In this document: in pieces, positions 50,342 through 59,183 of the stretch
How positions within the stretch are numbered: the stretch's first letter is position 1
Layout of the letters: each line of letters starts with the position of its first letter
DNA from: Ferrovibrio sp046297895
GTDB lineage: Bacteria; Pseudomonadota; Alphaproteobacteria; Ferrovibrionales; Ferrovibrionaceae
DNA: 64,000 nt
Reading direction: 5' to 3'
Assembly (NCBI RefSeq): GCF_046297895.1
Contig: NZ_JBKBHC010000008.1
Location: 62,001 to 126,000 of the forward strand
The notes under the pieces: generated by a model
What the model was told of the DNA's origin: nothing
What the model saw: only the letters and a program-made list of their open reading frames with translations
Database searches by the model: none
Translations under genes and position numbers: made by a program

Positions 50342-50866
50342 TCAGAGCGAGAAGACCAGCTCGTCGTAGGTGATGCCCTTGTCGCCGAGCAGCTTCAGCA
50401 CCGTGTCGATGCCGGCCTGCATGCCCTGCTTGCGGTCTTCGTACTTGTTCTCGATGGCAAGCAGCTGGCTGTATAGCCCGGCCGCGGCCTCCACCGCCTT
50501 GCGGTCGGGCGTGCGGCGGTTGGAGTGATAGCCGATGATCTGGCCCTGCTTGTCAAAGCTGGGCGTGACATGGGCGAAGACCCAGTAGAAGTCGCCGCTT
50601 TTCGCCATGTTCTTCACATAGGCGAAAATCTCGTTGCCTTTCGAGATGGTTTCCCACAGCAGCCAGAACACGCAGCGCGGCATATCCGGGTGGCGCAGGA
50701 TGCTGTGCGGCGCGTTGATCAGCTCATGCTCGGAATAGCCCGAGACCCGCACGAAGATGTCGTTCGCGTAGGTGATGCGTCCGCGCGTGTCGGTCTTGCT
50801 GACGATGATCTCCTCCTCGCCGAAGAAGATCTCCGTGTTGGTCGGCACCCTGTCGTACTTGGTCAT
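50342..50866 (-). CDS. Aer-like PAS domain protein without output domain
   Basis: A protein of 174 residues. The PAS domain (about 20-125: IIVSKTDTRGRITYANDIFVRVSGYSEHELINAPHSILRHPDMP, then FWLLWETISKGNEIFAYVKNMAKSGDFYWVFAHV) is that of the energy-taxis receptor Aer, which binds FAD. A helical tail follows, but there is no membrane segment or methyl-accepting domain, so it must signal through a partner. An FNR-type box lies 66 bp upstream of its ATG, fitting a role in redox sensing. Confidence 0.85.
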   Translation of the reverse strand: MTKYDRVPTNTEIFFGEEEIIVSKTDTRGRITYANDIFVRVSGYSEHELINAPHSILRHPDMPRCVFWLLWETISKGNEIFAYVKNMAKSGDFYWVFAHVTPSFDKQGQIIGYHSNRRTPDRKAVEAAAGLYSQLLAIENKYEDRKQGMQAGIDTVLKLLGDKGITYDELVFSL

Positions 50867-50931
50867 GCGGGCTCTGCGGTTGGGTAATATTGCAATTCTT
50901 GCAAATTACCGGTGGTCCACCCACTGCCAAT

Positions 50932-50945
50932 TGACGCAGATCAAG
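50932..50945 (-). promoter_or_regulatory. FNR/FixK-type box upstream of Aer-like PAS gene
   Basis: TTGAC-GCAG-ATCAA matches TTGAYnnnnRTCAA. Its centre is 72 bp before the PAS ATG, nearly the same geometry as the box before ubiTUV (75 bp). It lies 35 bp beyond the znuA stop, so no other gene start is near. Confidence 0.65.
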
Positions 50946-50979
50946 CCTCTCCGCGAGGGCAGGTAGAATTTACCGTCAT

Positions 50980-51963
50980 TCAACTATCGCGGCGCATGGC
51001 CTCGATCAGCCGGCTGACATTGAGGCGATACATCTTGACGAAGCTGTCGGCCTCGCCGCCAGGGGCTGAGAGGGCATCGGAATACAGCCGGCCGCCGACC
51101 TTGACCTTGGCCTCTTTGGCAATCTGTTCGATCAGGCGCGGATTGACCACGTTCTCGAAGAACACCGCCTGGATGCGCTGGCGCTTGATCTGGCGGATCA
51201 GCCGGGCCACCGCCTCGGCCGAGGCTTCCGACTCGGTGCTCATCCCCTGCGGCGCAAGGAACTCGATCTGGTAGCGGTCGGCCAGGTAGCCGAAGGCGTC
51301 GTGCTGGCTGATCGCCTTACGGTAGGCTTTCGGCAGGCGGGCGAACTCGACCGCGGCCCACTGGTCGATCTCCCTGAGCTGCGCGGCGTAGGCCTGGCCG
51401 CGGGTACGATAGTAATCGGCATTGACGGGATCGGCCGCGGCCAGACCGTTGGCGATGTTGGCCACATAGGCCTGCATGCGCTGCAGGTCATGCCAGACAT
51501 GGGGATCGTCCTTGGCATCGTCATGATCATCGTCCGGCGCGCCGCCGGGCCCATGACCGTGGCCATGGCCGTGTCCGTGATGGTGGTGATGGTCGCCCAG
51601 TTGCCGCGGCTTGATGCCCTGGGCGGCGACGATGCGGCGGCCCTTGAAGCCCGAGGCCGACACGAGGCGATCAAGCCAGGTTTCGAAATTGAGGCCATTG
51701 GCCACCAGCAGGTCGGCGCTGGCCACGGCGCGGGCATCGGCCGGGCTGGGCTGGTAGACATGGGCATCGCCCATCGCCGGCACCAGCGTGGCGACGGTTA
51801 CCTTCTCGCCGCCGATCTCGGCCACGATGTCGGCCAGGATCGAGAAGCTGGCAATCGCCTTCAGCTTCGGCTGGGTCTGGGTCTGGGTCTGGGCCTGGAC
51901 CTGGGCCTGCAGCGGCCCGGTCAGCAGCAGCGCGGCGACGAATGCAACAATCACGCGGATCAT
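50980..51963 (-). CDS. znuA: Zinc ABC transporter substrate-binding protein
   Basis: A periplasmic protein of 327 residues with signal peptide (about 1-20, ending LQAQ). A His/Asp-rich loop (HHHHHGHGHGHGHGPGG then DDDHDDAKDDPH, about 125-160) marks a zinc rather than manganese binder, and the His ligands in GDAHVYQPSP, DPHVWHDL and SQHDAFGYLA are present. It is the last gene of znuCBA, starting 2 bp after the znuB stop. QTQTQTQ at the mature N-terminus is a short low-complexity run. Confidence 0.92.
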   Translation of the reverse strand: MIRVIVAFVAALLLTGPLQAQVQAQTQTQTQPKLKAIASFSILADIVAEIGGEKVTVATLVPAMGDAHVYQPSPADARAVASADLLVANGLNFETWLDRLVSASGFKGRRIVAAQGIKPRQLGDHHHHHGHGHGHGHGPGGAPDDDHDDAKDDPHVWHDLQRMQAYVANIANGLAAADPVNADYYRTRGQAYAAQLREIDQWAAVEFARLPKAYRKAISQHDAFGYLADRYQIEFLAPQGMSTESEASAEAVARLIRQIKRQRIQAVFFENVVNPRLIEQIAKEAKVKVGGRLYSDALSAPGGEADSFVKMYRLNVSRLIEAMRRDS

Positions 51964-51965
51964 GA

Positions 51966-52841
51966 TCAGGCCTCCAGGTGGCGCCTCTGGCGCAGATACA
52001 AGATCAGGCCCTGACGACCGAAGGCGAGCGACAGCAGATAGCCGGCGCCGGCGAACAGCACGATGGAGGGGCCCGAGGGCAGGTCGGCATGGAAGGAGAG
52101 CAACAGGCCGCAATAGCCCGACAATGCCGCGATCAGCACGGCGACCGCCATCGCGGCGATCAGCGACCGGGTCCAGTATCGCGCGGCCAGCGCCGGCAGC
52201 ATCATCAGGCCGACGGCCATAAGGCTGCCCAGCGCCTGGAAGGCCGCGACCAGGTTGACCACGACCATGCCGAGAAAGATGAAGTGATACAGCGCGCCGC
52301 CGCCGCCCACGCTGCGCAGGAATTCCGGATCGAAGCCATCGGCCAGCAGCGGACGATAGATGGCGGCGAAAATCAGCAGAGTCAGGCTGGCCACCGCCCC
52401 GAGCAAGAGCAAAGCCGCTTCGTCAACCGCCAACACCGAACCGAACAGGATGTGCATGACGTCCACCGCCGAACCGCGGGTGGATATCAGCGTGACGCCG
52501 AGCGCCAGCGCGATCAGGTAGAAGGCGGCGAAGCTGGCATCCTCGCGCTGGTCGGTGGCGCGCGTGGCCGCACCGGCAGCCAGCGCGACGATCAGGCCAG
52601 CAACGATGCCGCCCAGGCTGATGGCGGGCAGCGAGAAGCCGGCGACCAGGAAGCCGACAGCGGCGCCCGGCAGGATGGCGTGGCTCATCGCCTCGCCAAA
52701 CAGGCTCATGCGCCGCAGCATGAGCACCACGCCGATGGGCGCACCGCTCAAGGAGAGGGCAAAACAGGCCACCAGCGCCCGCCGCATGAAGGCGAACTCG
52801 GCGAAGGGGGCGAACAGGAAATCAAACATGGCGGCGCCCAT
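51966..52841 (-). CDS. znuB: Zinc ABC transporter permease
   Basis: A permease of 291 residues of the ABC-3 type with about eight membrane helices. FALSLSGAPIGVVLMLRRMSLFGEAMSHAILPGAA is the conserved cytoplasmic-coupling start, and GALYHFIFLGMVVVNLVAAFQALGSLMAVGLMMLPA the later core. It works with ZnuC and ZnuA to import Zn2+. GGAG precedes ATG 52841. Confidence 0.92.
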   Translation of the reverse strand: MGAAMFDFLFAPFAEFAFMRRALVACFALSLSGAPIGVVLMLRRMSLFGEAMSHAILPGAAVGFLVAGFSLPAISLGGIVAGLIVALAAGAATRATDQREDASFAAFYLIALALGVTLISTRGSAVDVMHILFGSVLAVDEAALLLLGAVASLTLLIFAAIYRPLLADGFDPEFLRSVGGGGALYHFIFLGMVVVNLVAAFQALGSLMAVGLMMLPALAARYWTRSLIAAMAVAVLIAALSGYCGLLLSFHADLPSGPSIVLFAGAGYLLSLAFGRQGLILYLRQRRHLEA

Positions 52842-52871
52842 GCGCGGCTCCGGTGTACTGGCAGAGGGGGA

Positions 52872-53666
52872 TCAGGCCGCGTGGCCGTGATGGGCATGAT
52901 GATCATGCCCGGTATCGCAAAGCGGCGCAGCGTCGTCCCAGGATTCGGCCATGCGGCGTGCCGCGAGCTGGTTCTCGGGCGTCAGCACCTCGTCGATGCG
53001 CCCCCAGGCGATCAGCCGCCGCGCCAGATACAGCGCCTCGGGGAAATGCTGGCGCACCAGGTCAAAGTCATGCAGCACCGCGATCACGGTGCGCTTCTCG
53101 CCATGCCAGCGCTGTAGGAGCGCGAGCAGGTCGGCGACCGTGCGGGCATCCAACGCATTGAAGGGTTCGTCCAGCAGGATCACGCGGGCATCCTGTACCA
53201 GCACGCGGGCAAACAACGCGCGCTGCGCCTGGCCGATGGACAGCGTGCCGAGCGGCCGCTGCTCGAAGCCTTCCAGACCCACGGCCGACAGGGCTTCGCG
53301 CGCCGCGTGGATGCCGGCCCGGCCGATGCCGCCGAAGGCGCCGACGCGCTGCCAGTGGCCGAGCAGCACAACCTCCAGCACCGAGATGGGATAGGCGCGG
53401 TCGAGGCTGGCCTGCTGGGGCAGGAAGGCGATGTCGCGCGGCTTCAGCGGGCCGCGCTCGATGCTGCCGTCGGCGACCGGCAACTGGCCGACGATCGCCT
53501 TCAGCAGGGTGGACTTGCCGGCACCGTTCGGGCCGACGATGGCGGTGAGCGAACCGGATGCGAAACGGCCGCTGACATGGTGCACGGCCGGATGGCGGTC
53601 GTAGGCCACGGTGACATTGTCGAGGCGGATTTCCCCGGACGGCGCGGGCGAGACGGCTGCGGTCAT
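52872..53666 (-). CDS. znuC: Zinc ABC transporter ATP-binding protein
   Basis: An ATPase of 264 residues. Walker A (GPNGAGKSTLLKAI), signature (LSIGQAQRALFARVL, with IGQ in place of GGQ) and Walker B (VILLDEPFNAL) are intact. A His-rich C-terminus (CDTGHDHHAHHGHAA) probably senses or buffers zinc. It starts at ATG 53666, coupled to a small membrane frame upstream, and is the first transporter gene under the Zur-like box. Confidence 0.92.
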   Translation of the reverse strand: MTAAVSPAPSGEIRLDNVTVAYDRHPAVHHVSGRFASGSLTAIVGPNGAGKSTLLKAIVGQLPVADGSIERGPLKPRDIAFLPQQASLDRAYPISVLEVVLLGHWQRVGAFGGIGRAGIHAAREALSAVGLEGFEQRPLGTLSIGQAQRALFARVLVQDARVILLDEPFNALDARTVADLLALLQRWHGEKRTVIAVLHDFDLVRQHFPEALYLARRLIAWGRIDEVLTPENQLAARRMAESWDDAAPLCDTGHDHHAHHGHAA

Positions 53667-53669
53667 GCG

Positions 53670-53804
53670 TCACTCCACCGCCATGGCCCACCAGACCGCG
53701 CCCCAGAGGGCGGCGATCACCGGCAGCAGCGCGGCCATGCGCATCCACCACGCAGCGGTGAGGACTGCGATGGGCAGGTCGAAGTGGGGCGGACGGCGCG
53801 GCAT
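53670..53804 (-). CDS. Small membrane protein in the znu operon
   Basis: A 44-codon frame from ATG 53804 to a TGA 1 bp before the znuC ATG. It encodes a basic start (MPRRPPHFDLP) and one long hydrophobic, Trp-rich helix (IAVLTAAWWMRMAALLPVIA...). The znuC ribosome site GGAG overlaps its last codons, so the two are translationally linked. It lies directly downstream of the Zur-like box, so it is probably the first gene of the zinc operon. Function unknown. Confidence 0.5.
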   Translation of the reverse strand: MPRRPPHFDLPIAVLTAAWWMRMAALLPVIAALWGAVWWAMAVE

Positions 53805-53820
53805 GGGAATTCCAGATGAC

Positions 53821-53833
53821 GTTATTATATAAC
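53821..53833 (-). promoter_or_regulatory. Zur box upstream of znu operon
   Basis: GTTAT-TAT-ATAAC is a perfect inverted repeat; on the minus strand with flanks it reads ATGTTATATAATAACGT. It fits the Zur-type consensus TGTTATnnnATAAC and lies 17 bp before the small ORF and 155 bp before znuC. Zinc-bound Zur would repress the operon. Confidence 0.75.
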
Positions 53834-53959
53834 ATAAACCCCATTCACCGGACGTCAACCCTCATGCCCTAAACCGGTCACATTCGGCTGGCACACCGGC
53901 CGCGCCGGTGATTCCGCCGGCCTGGACATCCTCAACAGAAAAACAGCATTGCCCGCGCC

Positions 53960-56062
53960 ATGGCCCGCCAGTCCCGCCAATCCAAGTCCAATTCGGCCCA
54001 GTCTGGTTCGGGCAAGTCCGGTTCGGGCCACGACAAGCCGGCCAATTCCGCCGCCGGCCGCAAACGGCGCCAGGCCAGGCCAGGCCTTATCGGCCGCTTG
54101 TCCCGCTTCGCCCTGCTGGTTGGAATCTGGGGCCTGGTGGCCGGCGGCGCCCTGTTTGCCTGGTATGCCTACGACCTGCCGGATTTCGACGATCTCTATA
54201 TCGTCGAGCGCCGCAGTTCGGTGACGCTCAAGGCCGCCGACGGCATGGTGCTGGCCACCTATGGCGACCTCTACGGCGAACACCAGGCCCTGAAGACCCT
54301 GCCCGCCCACCTGCCGCAGGCCCTGATCGCCACCGAGGATCGCCGCTTCTACAGCCATATCGGGGTCGATCCCATCGGCCTGGCCCGCGCCACCCTGGCC
54401 AACCTGCGCGCCGGCCGCGTGGTGCAGGGCGGCTCGACCCTGACGCAGCAGCTCGCCAAGAACGTGTTCCTGGAGCGCGACCGCACGCTGAAACGCAAGG
54501 TGCAGGAACTGATGCTGGCCTTCCGGCTGGAGCAACGCTTCAGCAAGGACCAGATCCTGGAGATGTATCTCAACCGCGTGTATTTCGGTGCCGGCGCCTA
54601 CGGCGTGGAGGCGGCGGCGCAGCGCTATTTCGACAAGCCGGCGACCAAGCTTTCCCTGGGCGAATCCGCCATGCTGGTCGGCCTGCTGAAGGCGCCGTCG
54701 AAACTGGCGCCGACCGGCAATATCAAATCCGCCCAGGCCCGGGCCGCGCAGGTGCTGCGCAACATGGCCGATGCCGGCTTCATCACGGCGGAAGCCGCCG
54801 AGGCAGCGATCGCCAAGCCGACGCAACTGGCGCGCTCGCGCCTGCCGCTGCCCAATGCGCGTTATTTCGCCGACTGGGTGATCGACGAGGTCTATCAGCT
54901 GGTCGGCCGCGATCACGCCGACCTCACCGTCTACACCACCATGGACAGCCGCCTGCAGGGCGGGGCCGAACGCGCCGTCGACAGCCTGATGGATCGCGAA
55001 GCGCAGAAGCAGGACGTGGATCAGGCCGCTCTGGTGGCGCTGGCGCCCGATGGTGCCGTGCGTGCGATGATCGGCGGCCGCGACTACCTTGACAGTCCGT
55101 TCAACCGCGCAACGCAGGCGCGCCGCCAGCCCGGTTCGGCCTTCAAGCCGATCGTGTTCCTCACCGCGCTGGAACAGGGCATCACCCCCGACGACCAGTA
55201 TGTGGATGGCCCCATCGAGATCGCCAACTGGAAACCGCGCAATTACGACGGCCAGTATCACGGCAGCATGACCCTGCGCGAGGCGGCAGCGCGTTCGATC
55301 AACACCGTTGCCGTGCAGGTTTCCGAACGTGTCGGCCGCGAAAGGGTGATTGAAACGGCGCGCCGGCTTGGCATCACCAGCGACCTCAAACCGCATCCCT
55401 CGCTGGCGCTGGGCTCCTTCGAGGTGGGCGTGCTGGAACTCACCGCCGCCTATGCCGCCTTTGCCAACGGCGGCTATGCCGTGCAGCCCTATGGCGTGAT
55501 CGAGATCCGCGACCGCAACAATGCCGTGCTGTTCCGCCGCGATACCGGTGGCGCTTATGCCCATATGATCGCTGCCGAACCGCTGGGTGAACTGAACGAG
55601 CTGCTGCGCGGCGTGATCTCCAGCGGCACCGGCCGCGCAGCCGCCATCGGCCGCCCCGCCGCGGGCAAGACCGGCACGACTTCGGATTACCGCGATGCCT
55701 GGTTCGTCGGCTACACGCCCGACCTGGTGACGGCCGTATGGGTGGGCAACGACGACAATTCGCCGACCAGGAAAGTAAGCGGCAGCGGTTTGCCCTCGCA
55801 GATCTGGCGCAGCTTCATGAACGATGCGCTGAAGGGCCTGCCGGTCAGCGAATTGCCGCAGGCGCCCAGCCAGACCTTCAGCCTGCCTTCGCTGTGGGAT
55901 CGCATCATGCGCCAGTTCAGCGGCACACCGGCAAGCGCCTCCCCCGCCCCGGTTCCGCCGCCGCCGCGCACGGTGATCGAACCGGCCGCGCCGCCGCCCT
56001 CGACTTCACAGGGGGAACCGCAGATGATCTGGCAGGTCGGCCCGCAACCGGTACGGCAATGA
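53960..56062 (+). CDS. Penicillin-binding protein 1A-type bifunctional enzyme
   Basis: A peptidoglycan synthase of 700 residues. A basic, Ser/Lys-rich cytoplasmic tail (1-45) precedes one membrane helix (48-70), then the GT51 glycosyltransferase (E126 in TEDRRFYSHIGVD, GGSTLTQQLAKN) and the transpeptidase with S393-x-x-K396 (QPGSAFKP), S446-I-N448 and K570-T-G572. A Pro-rich C-terminal tail follows. It lacks the long OB insert of enterobacterial PBP1a. It overlaps the next gene by 4 bp. Confidence 0.92.
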   Translation: MARQSRQSKSNSAQSGSGKSGSGHDKPANSAAGRKRRQARPGLIGRLSRFALLVGIWGLVAGGALFAWYAYDLPDFDDLYIVERRSSVTLKAADGMVLATYGDLYGEHQALKTLPAHLPQALIATEDRRFYSHIGVDPIGLARATLANLRAGRVVQGGSTLTQQLAKNVFLERDRTLKRKVQELMLAFRLEQRFSKDQILEMYLNRVYFGAGAYGVEAAAQRYFDKPATKLSLGESAMLVGLLKAPSKLAPTGNIKSAQARAAQVLRNMADAGFITAEAAEAAIAKPTQLARSRLPLPNARYFADWVIDEVYQLVGRDHADLTVYTTMDSRLQGGAERAVDSLMDREAQKQDVDQAALVALAPDGAVRAMIGGRDYLDSPFNRATQARRQPGSAFKPIVFLTALEQGITPDDQYVDGPIEIANWKPRNYDGQYHGSMTLREAAARSINTVAVQVSERVGRERVIETARRLGITSDLKPHPSLALGSFEVGVLELTAAYAAFANGGYAVQPYGVIEIRDRNNAVLFRRDTGGAYAHMIAAEPLGELNELLRGVISSGTGRAAAIGRPAAGKTGTTSDYRDAWFVGYTPDLVTAVWVGNDDNSPTRKVSGSGLPSQIWRSFMNDALKGLPVSELPQAPSQTFSLPSLWDRIMRQFSGTPASASPAPVPPPPRTVIEPAAPPPSTSQGEPQMIWQVGPQPVRQ

Positions 56063-57105
56063 GACGCCTATTCATCAGCCTGCTGACAGGATTGCTGCTG
56101 GTGCCGCCGACGGCGCAGGCAGCGGAGCGCGCCGCCAACCAGCAGGTCAGCATCTCATCGCGCGACGGTTCCGTGCTGGCCGGTACGCTGACATTGCCCG
56201 CCGACGCGGCCTCGCGACCGCCGGGCCGGGTGCCGGGCCTGGTGCTGATCCAGGGCAGCGGACCGACGGATCGCGACGGCAACCAGCCGCCGGTGTTGCG
56301 CACCGACCTGCTACGCCAGATCGCCGAGGGCCTGGCGGAGAAAGGCATTGCCACGCTGCGCTATGACAAGCGCGGCATGCATGCGAATGCAGCCGGCCGG
56401 CCGGCCAGCCAGGATGATTACGCGGAATATTTCAGCTGGGGCCGTTTCGTTGATGACGCCTATGCCGCCTATGCCTTCCTGCGCGCCCAGCCGGCTGTCG
56501 ATCCCGGCAAGACCGGGCTGTTCGGGCATTCCGAGGGCGGCCTGATTGCACTCGATCTCGCCACGCGCCTGGTGGAGGGCGAAAGGCCCCAGGCTCTCAT
56601 TCTTGCGGCCACATATGGCCGGCCGGTCGATGCCGTGATCCGGGAACAAATCAGCCGTTCGCTGAAAGAGGCGAATGCAAAACCGGCGGACCGCCGGATG
56701 TTCATGGCCGAGAACGATCGCGCCATCAAGGCGCTGCGCGAGACCGGAAGAGCGCCCGCCAACCTGCCGCCCGCCCTGGCTGGACTGTATCCGTCTTATC
56801 TGGGGCCATTCTGGCAGGCCCAGTTCAGGCTGGATCCGGCCGCACTGGCGCAGCGCTATTCCGGTCCGGTGCTGCTGATCCAGGGCGATGCGGATATCCA
56901 GATCTCGGCCGAGCGCGATGCGCTGGCGCTGGATGCCGCCCTGCAGAAGCGCGAACCCGACGATCACGCCCTGATCATTCTGCCGCGCACCAGCCATGCG
57001 CTGAAGCCGCTGCAAAACGACAAGGATTCCGGCTTTGAGGGCGAGATCGATCCCGGCGTGATCAGCCGGATCAGCACCTGGCTGCTCGGCAAGCTCAGCC
57101 CCTAG
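56059..57105 (+). CDS. Exported alpha/beta hydrolase
   Basis: A protein of 348 residues with a signal peptide (1-21, ending AQA). The triad is Ser in FGHSEGGLIA, Asp in QGDADIQI and His in RTSHALKPL; the oxyanion region is QGSGPTDRDGN. This resembles YtmA/EstD-type esterases; substrate unknown. Its ATG overlaps the PBP stop, so they are co-transcribed. Its stop shares CTAG with the convergent pump gene. Confidence 0.85.
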   Translation: MRRLFISLLTGLLLVPPTAQAAERAANQQVSISSRDGSVLAGTLTLPADAASRPPGRVPGLVLIQGSGPTDRDGNQPPVLRTDLLRQIAEGLAEKGIATLRYDKRGMHANAAGRPASQDDYAEYFSWGRFVDDAYAAYAFLRAQPAVDPGKTGLFGHSEGGLIALDLATRLVEGERPQALILAATYGRPVDAVIREQISRSLKEANAKPADRRMFMAENDRAIKALRETGRAPANLPPALAGLYPSYLGPFWQAQFRLDPAALAQRYSGPVLLIQGDADIQISAERDALALDAALQKREPDDHALIILPRTSHALKPLQNDKDSGFEGEIDPGVISRISTWLLGKLSP

Positions 57106-58328
57106 GCCGCAGGACGGCCCCGCCATACGATCAGCAGCCACGACAGCAAGGTGGCCAGGCCCATGGCGGCAACGGTCCAGCTCAGCGGCAGCGCCGTCTC
57201 GTTCAGGGCATGGCCGACAAAAATGCCGGTCAGCGCACCCACGCCCATCTGTACGAAGCCCATCAGCGAAGCGGCGCTGCCGGCCATCTGCGGAAATGGC
57301 TGCAGGGCACCGGCCTGGCCCTGCGGCATGGTCAGGCCCAGACCCATGGTGAAGATCATCATCGGCCCGATCAGGCTGAACCAATGCCAGTCCAGACCGT
57401 TGGCCCAGGCCCAGCTTTGCAGCAGCGCCATGCCGCCACCGCCCAGCGCGCAGCAGGCGGCGCCCACGCCCAGCATGCGGTCGACACCCAGCCGCAGCGT
57501 GAGCCGCGTGCCGATGAAACCGCCGCACAGATACCCGAACACGATCAGCGAGAAGCAGTATCCGAACACGGTTTCGCCGACACCGAACACGCGACTGAGG
57601 GTGAATGACGAGCCGGAGATGAAGGCGAACATCCCGCCGTAGGAAAACGCGACGCAGAGCACATAGCCGCGATAGCGCGGATGGCGGATCAGGCTGGCAA
57701 AATTGCGCAGCATCGGCCGCACATGCGTGGCGGTGGGATTGCGGCGCTGATTGCTTTCGGCCAGGAACACCAGCACGCAGACGCCCAGCAGGCAGCCGAC
57801 CAACGCCATGGCGAGGAAATTCGCCTGCCAGCCGAACCAGGCATGCAGATAGCCTCCCAGGATCGGCGCCACCGCGGGGGTCAGCCCCAGCACCATCGCC
57901 ATCATCGACAATGCCCTGGCCGCATGGGCCCCTTCGAACAGGTCGCGGGCGATCGCGCGGCCCAGGACCACGCCGGAACAGGCGCCCAGCGCCTGTACGA
58001 AACGCCAGGCGATCAGCCATTCCACGCTGGCCGCGAAGGCGCAGCCAACGGAGGCCAGCGTGAACAGCGCAATGCCGAACAGCAGGGCCGGTCGGCGGCC
58101 GAAGCGGTCCGAGACCGGGCCGTATATGAGCTGCGTCACCGCAAAACCGGCGAGGAAGGCGCTGAGGGTGAGCTGCACGGATGCGGCATCGGTGCCATAG
58201 ATTGCCGCCAGCGCCGGCAGCGAGGGCAGATACATGTCGGTGCTGAGCGGTCCCAGCGCGGTGGCGCAGCCGAGCAGGATGACCAGCGCGGTGGAATCGC
58301 GCGGCAGCGGACGCCACAGGCCCTTCAT
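57102..58328 (-). CDS. Bcr/CflA-family drug efflux MFS transporter
   Basis: A 12-helix permease of 408 residues. LSTDMYLPSLPALAAIYGTDAASVQLTLSAFLAGFA and YGPVSDRFGRRPALLFG are the Bcr/CflA signatures, with RAIARDLFEG in the middle. Such pumps export bicyclomycin, chloramphenicol or sulfonamides in relatives; the true substrate is unknown. It starts 3 bp after the metalloprotease stop, so the two are one operon. Confidence 0.9.
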   Translation of the reverse strand: MKGLWRPLPRDSTALVILLGCATALGPLSTDMYLPSLPALAAIYGTDAASVQLTLSAFLAGFAVTQLIYGPVSDRFGRRPALLFGIALFTLASVGCAFAASVEWLIAWRFVQALGACSGVVLGRAIARDLFEGAHAARALSMMAMVLGLTPAVAPILGGYLHAWFGWQANFLAMALVGCLLGVCVLVFLAESNQRRNPTATHVRPMLRNFASLIRHPRYRGYVLCVAFSYGGMFAFISGSSFTLSRVFGVGETVFGYCFSLIVFGYLCGGFIGTRLTLRLGVDRMLGVGAACCALGGGGMALLQSWAWANGLDWHWFSLIGPMMIFTMGLGLTMPQGQAGALQPFPQMAGSAASLMGFVQMGVGALTGIFVGHALNETALPLSWTVAAMGLATLLSWLLIVWRGRPAA

Positions 58329-58331
58329 GGA

Positions 58332-59063
58332 TCAACCATGTAGATGCAGCGCGGCGCCATGGCGGCGCAGCCAGCCGCGCGCCGCACGCAACTCGCCCTC
58401 GCCGCCCAGCAGCTGGGCGCAGAGATGCCAGAAGGCGACGCTGTGATCCATGTGCTTCAGATGCGCCACTTCATGGGCCACGAGGTAGCGGGCGACCGGC
58501 GGTGGGGCCAGCAGCAGCCGCCAGGAGAACGACAGGTTGCCATGAGCCGAGCAGCTGCCCCAGCGACTCTGGGTGTCGCGCACGGTGATGCGCCGGACGC
58601 TGAGGCCGATTCCCTGGGCCATTTCCCTTGCCGCAGCCCCAAACTCCTCGCGTGCCCGGCGCTTCAGCCAGTCCCGCAGGCGGCGCGGCAGATGCTCGGC
58701 CTGGCCGGTGACATGGATTTCATCGCCCTCGATCCAGACGCCGCCCCTGGCGCCGGGCCGGTGCCGGATGGTGTGCGGCGCACCATACAGCGGCAGGCTG
58801 GCGCCATCCCGCCAGGGCTGAACTTCCGGCCGCTCTTCCTGGCGCGCCAGGATCCAGCCGACCTGTTCGGTGACGAATTTCTGCCCGGATTTCAGGCTTG
58901 CCCGCATCGGCAGCACCAGCACCACGGCTCCATCCCTGGGCATGACGCGCAGCAGCATGCGGCGGGCCCGCGAATCGCGCTTGACCAAAAAAGGGAAACT
59001 GCTGCTCCCGACCGTCAGCCGGTCGGTACCGATTTCGATTGTTTCAGAATAAGGCTTGGTCAA
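58332..59063 (-). CDS. YgjP-like metallopeptidase (DUF45/SprT-like)
   Basis: A protein of about 243 residues. The zinc motif HEVAHLKHMDHS (HExxH plus third His) and the preceding RDTQSRWGSCSAHGNLSFSWRLLLAP are hallmarks of the YgjP/DUF45 family, related to WLM/SprT peptidases; substrate unknown. No ATG lies in the N-terminal part. TTG 59063 has AAGGA upstream and keeps the Pho box outside the gene; TTG 59093 is the alternative. Operon with the Bcr/CflA pump. Confidence 0.85.
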   Translation of the reverse strand: MTKPYSETIEIGTDRLTVGSSSFPFLVKRDSRARRMLLRVMPRDGAVVLVLPMRASLKSGQKFVTEQVGWILARQEERPEVQPWRDGASLPLYGAPHTIRHRPGARGGVWIEGDEIHVTGQAEHLPRRLRDWLKRRAREEFGAAAREMAQGIGLSVRRITVRDTQSRWGSCSAHGNLSFSWRLLLAPPPVARYLVAHEVAHLKHMDHSVAFWHLCAQLLGGEGELRAARGWLRRHGAALHLHG

Positions 59064-59073
59064 CGCCCGGTCC

Positions 59074-59091
59074 TTGTCATATAACCGTAAC
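59074..59091 (+). promoter_or_regulatory. Pho box candidate upstream of ugpB
   Basis: TTGTCAT-ATAA-CCGTAAC resembles the PhoB consensus CTGTCAT-AWAW-CTGTCAY, with most positions matching and the second half weaker. It lies 93 bp before the ugpB ATG. Next to it, TCTTACG (59095-59101) and CGTAAGA (59114-59120) form a 7-bp-arm inverted repeat. ugp genes are classic Pho regulon members. Confidence 0.55.
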
Positions 59092-59183
59092 AAATCTTAC
59101 GCATGAGCGTCATCGTAAGACCCATAAAAAAGTCGGCCCTCCCGACTCTAGGGGTGGATTTCTTTAGCATTGGAGACAGCACA

